Assembly (NCBI GenBank): GCA_963920765.1
Contig: OY987249.1
Location: 14,074,817 to 14,138,816 of the forward strand
DNA length: 64,000 bases
Reading direction: 5' to 3'
Source of the DNA: Ulota crispa
Lineage: Eukaryota; Streptophyta; Bryopsida; Orthotrichales; Orthotrichaceae
In this document: positions 44,601-55,665 of the stretch, piece after piece
Layout: every line of letters starts with the position of its first letter
Position numbering within the stretch: the first letter of the stretch is position 1
Notes under the pieces: model-generated
What the model was told of the DNA's origin: nothing
What the model saw: the letters and a program-made list of their open reading frames with translations, nothing else
The model's database searches: none
Program-made: the position numbers and the translations under genes

Positions 44601-44833
44601 GCTGAGGAAGTGAAAGTTTTGAAGGGCAAAGGATGATTTTCATGTGGATGAAATATTTGCAATCGTAAAAATGTCACTACACTAAAATAAGTCCCAAACA
44701 ACTAAGAAGTGACTCTAAGACAACTGCGTTAGTGATACAACTGCAAGGAGTTGTTTAAAAGTCATGCCATGTCCTTTACAACTCTTAAGCAGTTGTAAAT
44801 TGACAGTTGTCTTTTCCCCAAATTCTACTAGTG
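38647..44833. mobile_element. Non-autonomous CACTA (En/Spm-type) element, 6.2 kb
   Basis: Begins CACTAGTAGGAAATGAGG and ends with the inverse of CACTAGTAGAATTTGGGG, flanked by TGA on both sides (38644-38646, 44834-44836): the 3-bp duplication and CACTA terminus define the superfamily. Just inside, ACAACTGCA..ACAACTCCTTG words face each other. Both subterminal kilobases are crowded with ACAACTACA/TTGTAGTTG repeats, as transposase-binding regions of CACTA elements are. No ORF resembles a TNPD-type transposase; the centre (40200-43000) is extremely AT-rich. A GC-richer piece at 42940-43400 with GGATAAAAGG may be a relic of a promoter and first exon. Confidence 0.85.
40800..41222. mobile_element. 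Hairpin MITE, family B, copy 2, nested in the CACTA element
   Basis: Ends GGGAATTAATATGTGCACAC and GAAATTGATATGTGCATATG inward, arms ~190 bp with CACTAGGCGTTATTC-type complement near the loop. Flanked by ATAAACAA on both sides, a perfect 8-bp duplication. Confidence 0.85.
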
Positions 44834-45000
44834 TGACACACATAGTAGTCACCCTTAGCTTGCATCCTCCCATTGGAGAGTTTATGTTTTAGGTCAAAAT
44901 GTTAGTAGAAGGGGGGACAAGAAGTATATTTCATATGCACTAAATTCCATGCTATTTGAAACTATGAGTAAAACTTTATGGCCTAGTATATTGCTTTTTT

Positions 45001-45732
45001 CCAAGGGCGGACAATCCAAGCAGATTATGAAAAATCAATTTTTTTAGAAACCAAATCTTGAAAATGGTTCAAAAGATTTATGTGTATGTGGAAAGCTTTG
45101 AATCATTCCATTTTGGTCAATGAGATGAAAGTTATGAAGAATTTTGGTTTGCTAGTAATTATGGATTCTCTACTCTAAATTAAACTTTGAAGTCCTTTAT
45201 TTTACTCCATTTTCAATATTTTGAAAAGAAATAAAAAAAAGATGTAGATTGTTTATTGCAATATTACAACAATTGGGATTGGCATTTTTCATATTTTGTA
45301 ATTAAATTCTTAACAACTTAGTGTTTTGAATCATTCTCTACTTCTTTTTACTTACTATTCTTTCCCATACGTTGTACAATTCCTAATGATTTGAAACTTT
45401 CTTGACATGTACCTTACTTAAGTGCAATAAGGACTCTAGAGAAGCACCACCCACACAACTTTTTTTCCTTAAAAAATTTACTTTCTATAAGGTAACTACA
45501 TAATTTTTCACAAGACTCAAAAAACTTTTTTGAATATTCAAACCATTCTATCTTCCAATCCAAGTGGTAGAAAATTCTCAATTTTTTTCACATCTTCCAA
45601 AACTAGTCTAAGATCAAGATCCTATTGTTACATATGCATAAATAAGTTATTTTATTTTTAAATTTGGTTCGTGCACTAAGAATGACAATTTTGGAGAGTT
45701 TTTGGTGAAAACATACCTTGGTACTTTAAGGG
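45001..45732 (+). mobile_element. TTAA-type element, family D, copy 7, left-truncated
   Basis: The right part is collinear with D3 and D4 (GAAAGCTTTGAATCATTC, TCATTTTGGTC, ACTCTTTTCAATATTTTG and CCATTCTATCTTCCAATCC blocks) and ends CTTTAAGGG before TTAA (45733-45736). The CCCCTAAAGG left end is missing. Confidence 0.65.
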
Positions 45733-45993
45733 TTAAAATACGTGTATAATACTATAATACGGTCATTTTTTTATGGGCACGCCTTAACGTAAAAAAAAAC
45801 TGAGACCATGATTGTGAGTCTTGAAAGTTTAGAGAAGAGAGAGGACAAAGACAGAAATTAAAATGAAGTCGTTGAGATTTGAACATCATCCTAAAACTTC
45901 GATCATCCGTATGTGTATGTGAGAATGAGTGTGTGGTAAAAAAATCGATATCAGCTCCAATACAACAAACTGACCTTATATTATAAAAACAAT

Positions 45994-46128
45994 ATTCATG
46001 AATTTAGGAAAAGACCCAATTTTGAGAAATTTGGATTTTATTTTCATGAAATATTACATAATAAATGCGTTTGTGAGTATGTAAAAATTCCAAAAATCCC
46101 AAAATTGGGCTTTTCCAAATCAATGAAT
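45994..46128. mobile_element. Small MITE, family J
   Basis: Ends ATTCATGAATTTAGGAAAAG and ATTCATTGATTTGGAAAAG inward, with CCCAATTTTG and CAAAATTGGG inside. 135 bp. Confidence 0.65.
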
Positions 46129-46678
46129 TTTTTTGTTAATGATTATTACGTATAATTGGTGAACTTAAATCTTGGAGTTGGGTCATGACGGATCTTGTGT
46201 TGCATCACACCAACATAATAGGAGGTTTCATATATCTCAAAAAAACGATGAACAAATGGTCTTGAAAGAATTTTTGTGCACTAGTGAATACGCTATGACG
46301 ACCTCTGGGAGGTTGTCATGGTTTGTTCACAAAGTGACTTGCCCACGTTTTTCAAGGAGCTTATTCACACGAACGGTTTTGGTGCAGAATGCCATAATTG
46401 AAACCCCCTAATGAAAACTTGACCATAAAAAGAAGAAATCCAAAGCAAGGATTACATAATATTCAATAGCTTGAAGAGAGGTTGCCTTTCCCTCTCTTCA
46501 AGTATCATCCATGAACTTCATCTTGACACTCACACACAAAAAAACAAAAAAAAAAAAATTAAAATTTTTTTAAATTTTCTGACATGGCTGGCCCCCACAT
46601 TGACGTATGTGCACTAAACTAAGCCTTTCTTTCATAAACTCTCTAACAAATTCAGACAAGTATCCTCTTAGCTACTGA
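46129..46678. other. No gene seen
   Basis: Contains a 79-codon ORF at 46172-46411 (+) with no recognisable domain, and a run of A at 46538-46562. Confidence 0.35.
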
Positions 46679-46680
46679 TG

Positions 46681-46778
46681 AATGTGAAATATTCCATAGT
46701 CTTCAGTTGGAGGGAGGGCAGGCCTGCTGAATGTGAAATATTCCATAGTCTTCAGTTGGAGGGAGGGCAGGCCTGCTG
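46681..46778 (+). repeat. Perfect tandem duplication, 49-bp unit
   Basis: Two identical copies of AATGTGAAATATTCCATAGT ... GGGAGGGCAGGCCTGCTG back to back (46681 and 46730). Lack of divergence points to a recent event. Confidence 0.9.
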
Positions 46779-46968
46779 AATGCTACTGAATGTTATGTAT
46801 CTAAAAAGTGTCAGCAATGAAAAAGGAATAGGATATTCATAAGTAATTGGAAGATCGACGAATGAAGCGTTCCGGACTCATTCACACCTGCAACTACTCT
46901 GTTGTTTCCACGTTCTCATTCCACGTCATATCTTGTTGAAACTGTCTTCCAAGTATTACCACTCTTTG

Positions 46969-47168
46969 CCACGTAGGATCGTTCTCTGCCACGTAGGTTC
47001 GGGTTTTTGCCACGTAGGGTCGCAATATACCACGTAGGGTCGTTTCTGCCACGTAGGATCGCTATTTTCCACGTAGGATCGTTTTCTGCCACGTAGGATC
47101 GTTTTCTGCCACGTAGGATCGTTTTCTGCCACGTAGGATCGTTTTCTGCCACGTAGGATCATTCTCTG
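46969..47168 (+). promoter_or_regulatory. Ten-copy CCACGTAGG minisatellite in the uL18 upstream region
   Basis: CCACGTAGG recurs at 46969, 46989, 47010, 47030, 47049, 47069, 47089, 47109, 47129 and 47149, a 19-21 bp period with consensus CCACGTAGGATCGTTTTCTG. The last units are identical; outer ones drift. ACGT is the core of bZIP/bHLH-type sites, so the array could bind such factors many times over, but this is inference. It ends ~230 bp before the start codon. The antisense ORFs across it are translation of the repeat. Confidence 0.7.
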
Positions 47169-47279
47169 CCAAGTCAACACAGCCCTCACTTTTACTTACA
47201 AGCAAGAGGAACTGATACGAGAAAATGCACTGGAAGGAATTTTGCCATAGAAGCCCCTTTGTCGACTGTTCGAAGCAAA

Positions 47280-47288
47280 TTAGGGTTT
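47280..47288 (-). promoter_or_regulatory. Telo-box upstream of uL18
   Basis: TTAGGGTTT (AAACCCTAA on the minus strand) lies ~110 bp before the start codon. Telo-boxes near the transcription start are typical of plant ribosomal-protein and translation genes. Confidence 0.6.
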
Positions 47289-47396
47289 GAGCGTGGACGA
47301 GCGAGACTGAGGATTTTAGCTCGGTTCCACTTCGGCGTCGGCGAGCAAGGGAGCAAGCGAAGGGAGTGAGATCGGTGGGATTCGCCGCGGGGAAAC

Positions 47397-47726
47397 ATGG
47401 GATCCGTGTCGAGGATGACCAAGTACTTGAAACCTTACGAGCTGAAGTTGCACTTCTCCAACAAGTATGTGCGATCCATGGTGGTTCACACGCCTACCAG
47501 CCACACGGTGGTAGCGGCGACGTCGCAGGAGAAGGATTTGCGGGAGGAGCTTCCTGTTACGGGGGACGTTGCGGCGGCTGTGCACATTGCTGGAATCTTG
47601 GCTGCCAGGTTGAAAGTGAAGGACATTCCGGCAGTGACTTATGACCTCCGGAAGGGGGAGAGGTACCATGGGAAGATTAAGGCGTTCTTAGACAGCTTGC
47701 GGGAGAACGGCATCCTACTGATTTAA
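47397..47726 (+). CDS. Ribosomal protein uL18 family (L18p/L5e), probably mitochondrial
   Basis: A single-exon, 109-aa protein starting MGSVSRMTKYLKPYELK. It matches from memory the small plant L18p/L5e-family protein (Arabidopsis At5g27820 type): LKPYxLKxHFxNKYV, then TSHTVVAATSQEKDLRE, DVAAAVHIAGILAARLKVKDIPAV and the C-terminal RYHGKIKAFLDSLRENGILL. uL18 binds 5S rRNA in the large-subunit central protuberance. The bacterial-like size and absence of the long eukaryotic L5 extensions point to an organellar ribosome, most likely mitochondrial as in Arabidopsis; no clear presequence is visible. The start is the first ATG after an in-frame break and sits in a good context (aacATGG). The gene is markedly GC-richer than its flanks and has no intron. 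Confidence 0.94.
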   Translation: MGSVSRMTKYLKPYELKLHFSNKYVRSMVVHTPTSHTVVAATSQEKDLREELPVTGDVAAAVHIAGILAARLKVKDIPAVTYDLRKGERYHGKIKAFLDSLRENGILLI

Positions 47727-48215
47727 GGTTTCACGGACATTTGAATTGCGTTCTAGTAAAATCAGTAATACACTCAAGCATGTCCCCAAGTCAAATTCAT
47801 GATTGCTGATATCCAAGGCTTTGATCGTCATGACCTAACTTTTCCTTTCTTTCTCCTTTTCGCGATTCAACCACGGAAACGAGGTCCAAGTATAGGGATT
47901 GAAGTGCATCGCCTTTTCTAGGGTTTGGAGAACCAACTCAGATCATTTAGATGTAAAACCGCTGAAATCGTTGTGATTCTAAGGCCTGAAATCCCTGCAC
48001 TGTTTTTAGAGGAGACGAAATAGGAGAAAGAGGTGCATGAAGAATGCTACAAGACATCCTTGCTCATCTTTTTTCCTTGCTATTCGTTATGTATATCATG
48101 ATTGGGAAGTCTCAAGAGCTGTTGATTTTCACTCTCCGGGGCTTATTCAACCGGATGTAGTGGCAAAGATTTTTTCTTTCAGTTTCCTTGCGGATGTCAC
48201 ATGTCTTTCTGATAC
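47727..48215. other. Downstream region of uL18
   Basis: Probably holds the 3' UTR. A 60-codon ORF at 48037-48219 is not conserved with anything I recognise. Confidence 0.35.
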
Positions 48216-48218
48216 TTA

Positions 48219-48319
48219 GGGTATGTTCACACCAATATGAATGCAATCTAAAGGTGTGTCCAAATGCATCTAATGTTCCTTTGCTACTACCACTCTTAAC
48301 ATCAAGTGTGAACATACCC
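48219..48319. mobile_element. Tourist-like MITE (PIF/Harbinger type)
   Basis: 101 bp with perfect ends GGGTATGTTCACAC and flanking TTA on both sides (48216-48218, 48320-48322). The GGG start and TTA duplication are diagnostic of Tourist-like MITEs. A degenerate relative of the right half lies at 60595-60650. Confidence 0.85.
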
Positions 48320-48322
48320 TTA

Positions 48323-48957
48323 GACTCTCCACCAATGTTGCTTATTGATGGTCCTTGTTGAGTTTGAATGATTTATGCTTTGATGTAACAGGAGAAACTC
48401 ATAGTACCGAATCCGACCTTGAATGACGTAGGGTTTGTGGTGTTCCTTTGTAAGGCTCTCTCAGAGTTAAGTGACGAAGTATGGCCAAATTCTGTGTGCT
48501 TCTTATTGCCAGCAGCGATGGTTGCTGTTGATGTTAGTGATCTCGTTGAATTCTTTCATGTCGATGGTCGAGAAACTTGACCTCCTTCAAGTTCTTAGCG
48601 TTTTTAGTGAAATCGCTGAATTTTAATGCAAGAGTGGAAGTTGATGATATTTGCAGAGAGAATGCACTTCAGCTTGACTTAGTACTCCTTTTCTTGTGGT
48701 GTGTTGATAGGGACGAAGGTAAGTAGTCAAATAAGGCTAGGATTCACCAAGTTTTTTGAAATTAGGGTTCATCATAATATGATTTTCAAGTGTAGGTAAA
48801 GTACTGAACTAGGAACACCTAATTGTGATATTGGTGTAATTGGAATGTGACAACACCAAGATACTTGAATCTTTCGTTTTTAATCAAAATGAATGGAGCT
48901 TGTAGATGTGTCATGATTGAGTCAAATCTTAAGGTTTTCAGAAGAAGTGTTGTTATT
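48323..48957. other. No gene seen
   Basis: Sequence less AT-rich than usual, with TTCTTTCATGTCGATGG-like text, possibly decayed genic sequence. No ORF could be supported. Confidence 0.3.
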
Positions 48958-48961
48958 TTAA

Positions 48962-49016
48962 CCCCTAATTTCTAGTGTAAAAACCACCAAAATTTGGTGC
49001 CTCATGTATTTAGGGG
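48962..49016. mobile_element. 55-bp TTAA-bounded micro-element
   Basis: TTAA, then CCCCTAATTTC..GTATTTAGGGG, then TTAA (48958-48961, 49017-49020). Inside, ACCACCAAAATTTGGTG is a short palindrome. It is essentially two family ends with nothing between them. Confidence 0.6.
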
Positions 49017-49020
49017 TTAA

Positions 49021-50297
49021 GGTAAATGTAGCAATCACAAACTTGAAGACTAAAAGCTTCATGTACGACTTGCTTTGTTTGTGCTTGCTTTGTTTGTGCT
49101 TGTTAGAGATTATATCACACGTAAGAATCTTGAATGGCAAAAAAATTCACGTGTGGAATATTTTTGTTGTACATTTGGAATGTTTTTGTTGTATAGTTAG
49201 ATCTATTGGCCTAGCCAATAACCTAATTTTTAACAAACTTCAAATCCATACAATAAACAGTCATATAACAAAAGGTCTTCCTCAGTAAAAAAAAGTTGAA
49301 GTAAAATGACAGTGAACTTATTTCAACTTCCTTCCAGTTCATTTACACTCTAAATTCAAACATTCATGTTTTACTTGGTATTGGTGAATTTTACATACTT
49401 CATAGAAATAACAAAACTAAAGAACAGGATGGTTAACCATGTCTTAATAATCTACTAATCCTTTTCACACCAGATAACGTCTTTATATATCTTTCTTAAA
49501 TGTCATTTAAAATTGTGAGTGTAGGTTATTTTTTATGTATTTCAAGGTGTATAATTTGGAAGTTATATATATGAATTACATGCTTATAATGGTTTGGCAA
49601 ATACACCTTTATTACTATGAAAGTTCCTAATCTTTCATATTTGACAGCTACAATTTTTTTTTTCAGTGAATTGATATTAAACCATTTTACAAGTTATCCT
49701 ACAAGTTCTGGATGCTAAAAATTATCTCTCCCCTTGAAATTACAAAAAGGCACCCTAGTTAACAAAAATTGTCTAAGTGAAAATTTTGATTGGATGTGAC
49801 ATGGTCTTTTTGTTGTCGCTTTATTGAGATCTAGTGTCCACAATAAGTCAATCTAGAGAGTTACATTCAACAATTAGTAATTTATTCATACAGTCTCAAA
49901 AATTTCCAAAAACAATTTTGCTTGCATTTGTACCCATTTCCTAACAAGCCCATGCCATTAGATTCTCAAAAGACCCTCCAAATTATCACATCTGAAGTGT
50001 TACTTTGAGGTACTTCAACCTTATAGGACCTCCAGCAAAATTTAAGAACTAATGATTATGCAATTAATTAAACCCTGTCATTGAAAGCCACGTCTACAAC
50101 ATCGAACCACTCTAAAGCCGCCACGTAGCAACCTCGTTTGAGACTCCCGGATATGCCTTTCTCTTCCAAACTTTTCCTTTCCGGCCTACTTTTCTGAAGG
50201 AAATGGTTGCTTTGACGGTCCTTCCTACCGTTCCAGTGAAAAGGGATAGAGAGCTGCGCGTGTCCGCGGCGTCTTTCAATCTTTGATAGCAGCAGCC
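49021..50297. other. Intergenic, including the Z-ISO upstream region
   Basis: AT-rich until ~50050, then GC-richer. CCACGTAG at 50121-50128 and CCACGTCT at 50090-50097 resemble the core of the uL18 minisatellite. The 170-codon antisense ORF at 50068-50580 is a shadow of exon 1 and the upstream region. Confidence 0.45.
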
Positions 50298-53200
50298 ATG
50301 GCGGCTTGCACCGGCGCTGCTGCAGCCCGCGCTCTGCTCGCAGCTCATCCATCTGGTCCGCAACGGAGACCAGAGCCTTTGCAGTGCGGCGGCACCTCTG
50401 GAGTGAGTGTAACGCTTCAAAAATCTTTGCACTTCTGACTATAAATTTGAATTGATTCTCGCATTTACCGAGTCGTGTGGAATTTATAAGTCTTATGGCA
50501 TATTTTTTGCAACAGTTGGCGCAAGTATAAGTCCTTAGGATTCTGGTTTTGAAATAATGGAGATGCTTCGGTTTAAGCAACGTCTTGCAAAGAAGAAAAA
50601 GATGCCTCGGCTACAGTAGAAGCTCTAGGGTGTGCGATTGCTAAGCATCGAACTGCGATGGCATGTACGGATCTTAAGTCGAAAGACTACATAATTCCGG
50701 TCAATAATCAGGACGAATATTTGTTTGCGTGTGGAACTTATGAGTGAGGCCTTATGGCATGTTCTTTGCAACAGTTGGCACGAGCAAAAGTCCTTAGGAT
50801 TCTGGTACTGGAACAGTGGAGATGCTTCGTGTTAAGCAACGTCTTGCAAAGAATAAGGAGAGGCCTTGGCTACAGTAGAAACTCTTAGGGTGTGCGATTG
50901 CTAAGCCTCGAATTGCAACGGCGTGTAAGGATCTTAGGTTGAAAGACTACATAATTCCGGTCAATAATCAGGATGAATTCTTGTTGCTAATCCTTGTAGC
51001 GGAACGAAGGAAGCTCTTGACGATTTTCATATTTAAAGAACCTTAGAATTTGGCTTGACTATGTTTTGATTAATTTATTATCCTTGTTTCAGTAATAAGA
51101 TTCTCAGGCTATGCGCTTGTTTACCGCCTTCTGTATTGTGGACCAGCTTGCAAGGTCATCTGCTATGGCTTAGTTTCTTTTTCCGTCTAAGCATTTGGAT
51201 TTGCATAAATTTCAAATAAGAGTTATAGCCTTCAAACGCGAATTTATAAACTTGCGGAATAGAGACTTGTCGTAATGGCTATGTATTCGTGCATGGACTG
51301 GTTAATCCTCAATGGAACAAGAGGCCTAAATTTGGCTCTGTTATGTTTTTTGGACATATATCAGTGGATTGTGTATGCGATTTCTTTGCTTGATTTTTTA
51401 TTGTGAACCAAACCGTTTTTCGCTGAATTTGGTGATTTGACATTTGACTACTTCTGATTTATATTTCTACAATCCATCGTCAATTTAATTGGTCATTTTA
51501 GAATCATGAAATCTATGTCTTGTAGGGGTTAGGAAATTACTGAATACGAGAAGTCAAGAGAGCAATGCTCGATTTTGTCTTTTGTTCATGCATGAGGCGT
51601 CTTAACCATACGGTGTTAACTTTTTTATATCATGCATTTGCAGGTTGCAAAAGCTTTTTTGTTGAAACCCAGTTTTAATTTGAGAAATCAGCACAGCTGT
51701 GTCTATTCTACTAGAAGATGCAGGGCAGAGGCCCGACCCGAGGTGAGTAGGCCGACTACTCAACCTTCGGTGTCACCACCTAAAATTCCCGATTTCGTGA
51801 ATTCCGTGGTAAAAGGTCAACTGGATTCAGAGAATGGTAATGGTAATGGTAATGGAGAGCCGGCGCTCGTGGGAGAGGATGCGGCTGTTTTCGACGTGGT
51901 AGCACAAAGGACATCCTCATGGATCTACTTCACGTTGGTTCTTGGCGTTGTCCTGGCGATTCTTAATTATATATGGTTGGATCCAAACACTGGCTATGGA
52001 GGAGCTTTTATTGATGGCCTCTACTCTCTTTCCAGTAACCATGAGGTGAACTATGCTTGATTCATACAACAGCACCGTCTTTATTTTAAATTTTGTTTAA
52101 TATTCTTTCTTTTTATTCGTGTTTTCTAGTAGGAGAAGGTATTGAGGTTGCCTTGGCTAAGGACTCGAATGAGATATGATGCTTGCAGTATAAGCATTAC
52201 GTCAGGCTTTTGCAGTTCAAGTTCATGTACTCTGGAATCCGTTTATCTCTAAAAAAACGGGAATCCATGTCCTCAAGATGCTTGCATCGGAAAACTACTC
52301 GTATGTTGATGGAGGGTATTTAGAGTGCTACTAGAGTTTTATTAGCATAGCTGACCATGCATGCATTTGCATATGTATTTACAAATTTTTCTGTTGAGTG
52401 CAGGTCGTAATGTTGGCCATCCTAGCAGTGTTTGCTCTAGTTCACAGTGGCTTGGCTGGCCTGCGTGCGCAAGGCGAGAAGTTGGTGGGCGAACGAGCAT
52501 TCCGAGTCTTCTTCGCAGGAATTTCATTACCGTTGGCAGTTTCTGCTGTGGTATGCTGAGACAAGCCCATGCTCGCTTGCTTGTGTTGTGCAGAGAACGA
52601 AACTGCTTTTCCAGTTATATCTTGCAGGATATATTTTCTACCTGGACATATTTTTTTGTTCAATCCTAAGAAAGCCCGATCTCTGTGAATATGTGGGCAT
52701 TGCATTCAAGCTTCCTTAAACCCTAAACCTGGATCATCAAAGTGTAACGCGCTCTCCACATCGTGTGCTTGTATTCGTTAGGTCTATTTCATCAACCATC
52801 GATATGACGGGATTCAGCTCTGGCAAGTTCGTACAGTCCCTGGTGTTCATGAGGCGGTCTGGGTACTCTCCTTCATTTCCTTCTTGTTTCTGTATCCGTC
52901 GACTTTCAACCTTTTGGAAGTTGCTGCAGTGGACAAACCCAAAGTCCATATGTGGGAGACTGGTATCATGCGTATTACTAGACACCCTCAAGTAAGTTAC
53001 GGTCACCTCCAGTTCGTTTCTTCCAGTTTTGTTATTTGCACTGTTTTGAGCACTCGGCTTTTTTATCATGTTCCCGAATGGCTCAAATAAACTCTGAAGT
53101 GAAAGTAGAAAGCCTGACTCTGGAAGTTTATCTTTAATTATAATAACTGTCAAAAAAGACATTTTTTTCTTTCAGAAATACAGGATACTATTATTATTTC

Positions 53201-53707
53201 TCTTTCGTCCCCTCTGTTGAAGCTTTTCAATTTCTATTCGTTAACTTCTATTCATATCGAAAGATCTACTTTTGGCTATTAGGCTCTCAAACTGAACCGA
53301 AAACCCTTTACCTGAAATAAGGTTCTTATTGCCTATTGGTGAACTAAGCTGATCAAATTGGTGCATGGTAGATGGTGGGACAGTTTATCTGGTGTCTGGC
53401 GCACGCCGTCTGGATAGGGAACTCCTTCACATTGACGACATCTTTCGGGTTGCTAGCTCATCATTTATTTGGTGTTTGGCACGGAGACCAACGCCTAGCA
53501 GCCAAATACGGGGACGCCTTCGAGCAAGTGAAAGAGCGGACGAGTATCATTCCCTTTGCGGCTATTTTAGACGGACGTCAGAAGTTACCCAACGATTATT
53601 TCAAGGAGTTTCTCAGGGTACCATATTACGTAATAGTCGTGCTTACAATTGGTGCATATTTCTCACACCCTTTGATGCAGCTGGGTAGCCATATCCTCCA
53701 CTGGTAA
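50298..53707 (+). CDS. Z-ISO: 15-cis-zeta-carotene isomerase, five exons
   Basis: Chloroplast membrane hemoprotein that isomerises 9,15,9'-tri-cis-zeta-carotene at the 15-cis bond, between phytoene desaturase and zeta-carotene desaturase. Exons 50298-50402, 51644-52045, 52404-52550, 52782-52991 and 53372-53707, all phase 0 with GT-AG introns, give 399 aa. The first ~65 residues (Ala/Ser/Arg-rich) look like a transit peptide; an (NG) run at 99-106 sits in the variable linker. TM segments start near 127 and 170. The NnrU-type core has VHSGLAGLRAQGEK, VYFINHRYDGIQLW, FLYPSTFNLLEVAAVDKPK, MRITRHPQMVGQFIWCLAH and the C-terminal ISHPLMQ-type segment. His183 and His299 (with Cys296) fall where the heme ligands H150, H266 and C263 of the known enzyme lie, at a constant offset of 33. 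No damage seen. It looks like a functional single gene. Confidence 0.97.
50473..50990 (+). repeat. 259-bp tandem duplication in Z-ISO intron 1
   Basis: Two copies (about 50473-50731 and 50732-50990) share TTGCAACAGTTGGC, GTCCTTAGGATTCTGGT, AAGCAACGTCTTGCAAAG, GGGTGTGCGATTGCTAAGC and GAAAGACTACATAATTCCGG at a constant spacing of 259 bp with perhaps 10% divergence. It makes up over 40% of the intron. Confidence 0.9.
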
Positions 53708-55243
53708 TCTGAGCACCCAGCTTCAATTGTACATGTAACAAGTGAGGTAAGAAACCCATTCCTGTGGTTTTCAGCTGCTATGAATGGCTTTCTTTTGTAA
53801 AATAGGTTTTTTCTAATTTTTATTTTTGGTGGACCTTGTCCTATCCTCATTAAGATTCTAACGCACTAAAGCTTACAATACCAAAAAGAGTTATACATTG
53901 TTGAAGTCTGAAGTACTAAGGTCTCAATCATGAGCTTAGACTGTGCTTGAACCATAAGTTAAACCCTTACTGTCACTTGGAAATGAATCTAGTGTATCTC
54001 ATGGCTTACGAACCACGTATTTGAAAGTCGCTTTCGTTGTAAATGTGTGACTTTTCAACCCACGGGTCAAGGACCTCCACGGGAATGGGTTTGCCGGCTT
54101 TGCCGATTCATATGGACGAGAGTTGATGACCTTTTTCGACCTTATACAAGTTTAGTCTATTAGCTCCTTTGTTGGATACCAGACTCCACTTTTGTTGGCA
54201 GGTTGTGAATTTCTGTATTGTATCTGTAGTGACCACCTCACCAAGGGCAGATGACTTGTCAACGTGACAGCTACTTGTACCAACGCTTCCTGGAAGAGAG
54301 CAGCATTGTCAAGAGGTTGGTCATTCTCTATTCTTGCATCTTTTGGTGGATTGTGATCCGCTAGAAACACGAATCAGAATAAAATCGAATCAATAATAAA
54401 GTGACGCTTTTTGAATACTTATGTTAATGCATCGAAGCAGGTTGCGCTGTGAAAGGTTTCAACCCACCAAACATTGATTCTGTGAGAAAATTCTAGGTTT
54501 TTCATGAATGTGACTTTGTTATGGCGTTAGTACTTTTACTTTTGCAGCATACTATACAGTATGTACACAGTATTTGCAGAGAAGGGGATGTCAAAGAGTA
54601 CTTGTTCTAAATCGACACTTCTCTGTGATAAGAAGAGTCTACCCTGGGGCTGAGTTCTTGTGACGTTTAGTACATGGTCCTTAGGAGATAATACTTAGAT
54701 AGATACTTTTAGTGTGGTTATACATGAAAATGCTTGTGAAATTACCCATGTAGATTGCTCAGATGTACTATATAGGTCGTTTTAATAAATAGCGGGGAGT
54801 AAAATGAAATTCAGGAACTAACCCTTGTTATAGGGATCATCAATAACTGGTCTCACACGCCACTTAGTAGGCTACCTTTGAGCATGTCTCGTGTCTCGTC
54901 CACATGGTAAGAGCTGGTGAACTATTGTTCTCGCCAATCATTAAGCACTCCCTTTATTTTCATTCTTAATTGCTATATTAGAATTTCGTATAACCTATTC
55001 AATCAGTTTTCCCCCGTTTCATCCGTTGGGGTTTTTACTGATGGCTTTGCTAGCATTGTATGGGAAAGAGGCTAGGGGCCTCCAAAGGGCTGCCTTAATG
55101 TGGATTGATGAACTTTGAGTACATTAATGAAGGCCTTTTTGTTGAGACAATGTGATCATATTGATTTGTTTTATTTGTGGGCCTTATGCCTTTAAATTTC
55201 CAACCAATGTGGTGGCATTTAGACAACTTGACAACGTAGATAT
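53708..55243. other. Downstream of Z-ISO, no gene seen
   Basis: Contains the likely 3' UTR. The antisense ORFs at 53626-53850 and 54152-54370 show no recognisable domain. Confidence 0.4.
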
Positions 55244-55245
55244 TA

Positions 55246-55663
55246 CTCCCTCTGTCCCTCTGAAAACGTCCAAATCAGATACATTTCTTGTACCACTAAA
55301 AAGCTCCCTTTTGCTAATTTCAATTGTTGAGTAAGAGTTTGTCATGTTCAATGATCTCATGGGACAAGTTAAGTGATGAGACAACATTCCTCTCCTAGCA
55401 AGCTTGGCCTTGCCCATATGAGTTACCATGGTTGCTACTAATCTTTGAATCATCAATAATGAGGAGCTACCGCATGTACAAATATGGTACTTTTTGCATG
55501 GAATTTAGGTGCCCAAATGGTAATAGCAAAGCTGGAGATTTTGCATACATTTGGTAGATGGTATATTGATTCTAGAATGCATGTGTCATTAGCACAAAGA
55601 CTAAAAACATAGTTAATCCTTTGCAAAGAACTTTTTTGGACATTTTAAGAGGGATAGAGGGAG
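55246..55663. mobile_element. Stowaway-like MITE (Tc1/mariner)
   Basis: 418 bp with ends CTCCCTCTGTCCCTCT and CTCCCTCTATCCCTCT inward and TA on both sides (55244-55245, 55664-55665). CTCCCTCYGTCCC is the canonical plant Stowaway terminus. ORFs overlapping it are chance frames. Confidence 0.9.
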
Positions 55664-55665
55664 TA

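Noticed and set aside
46916-47189. Antisense ORFs with repeated DPTWQKTILRGRKR
   Set aside because: They translate the 20-bp CCACGTAGG minisatellite; a 20-bp unit cycles through all frames, giving an artefactual periodic protein.
47316-47669. 117-codon antisense ORF over uL18
   Set aside because: Antisense to a clearly recognised ribosomal protein; GC-rich coding sequence often leaves such open shadows.
50068-50580. 170-codon antisense ORF
   Set aside because: Overlaps exon 1 and the 5' region of Z-ISO, whose sense frame and splice donor are well supported; the antisense frame has no family signature.
52737-53162. 141-codon antisense ORF
   Set aside because: It is a shadow of Z-ISO exon 4 and its flanking introns.
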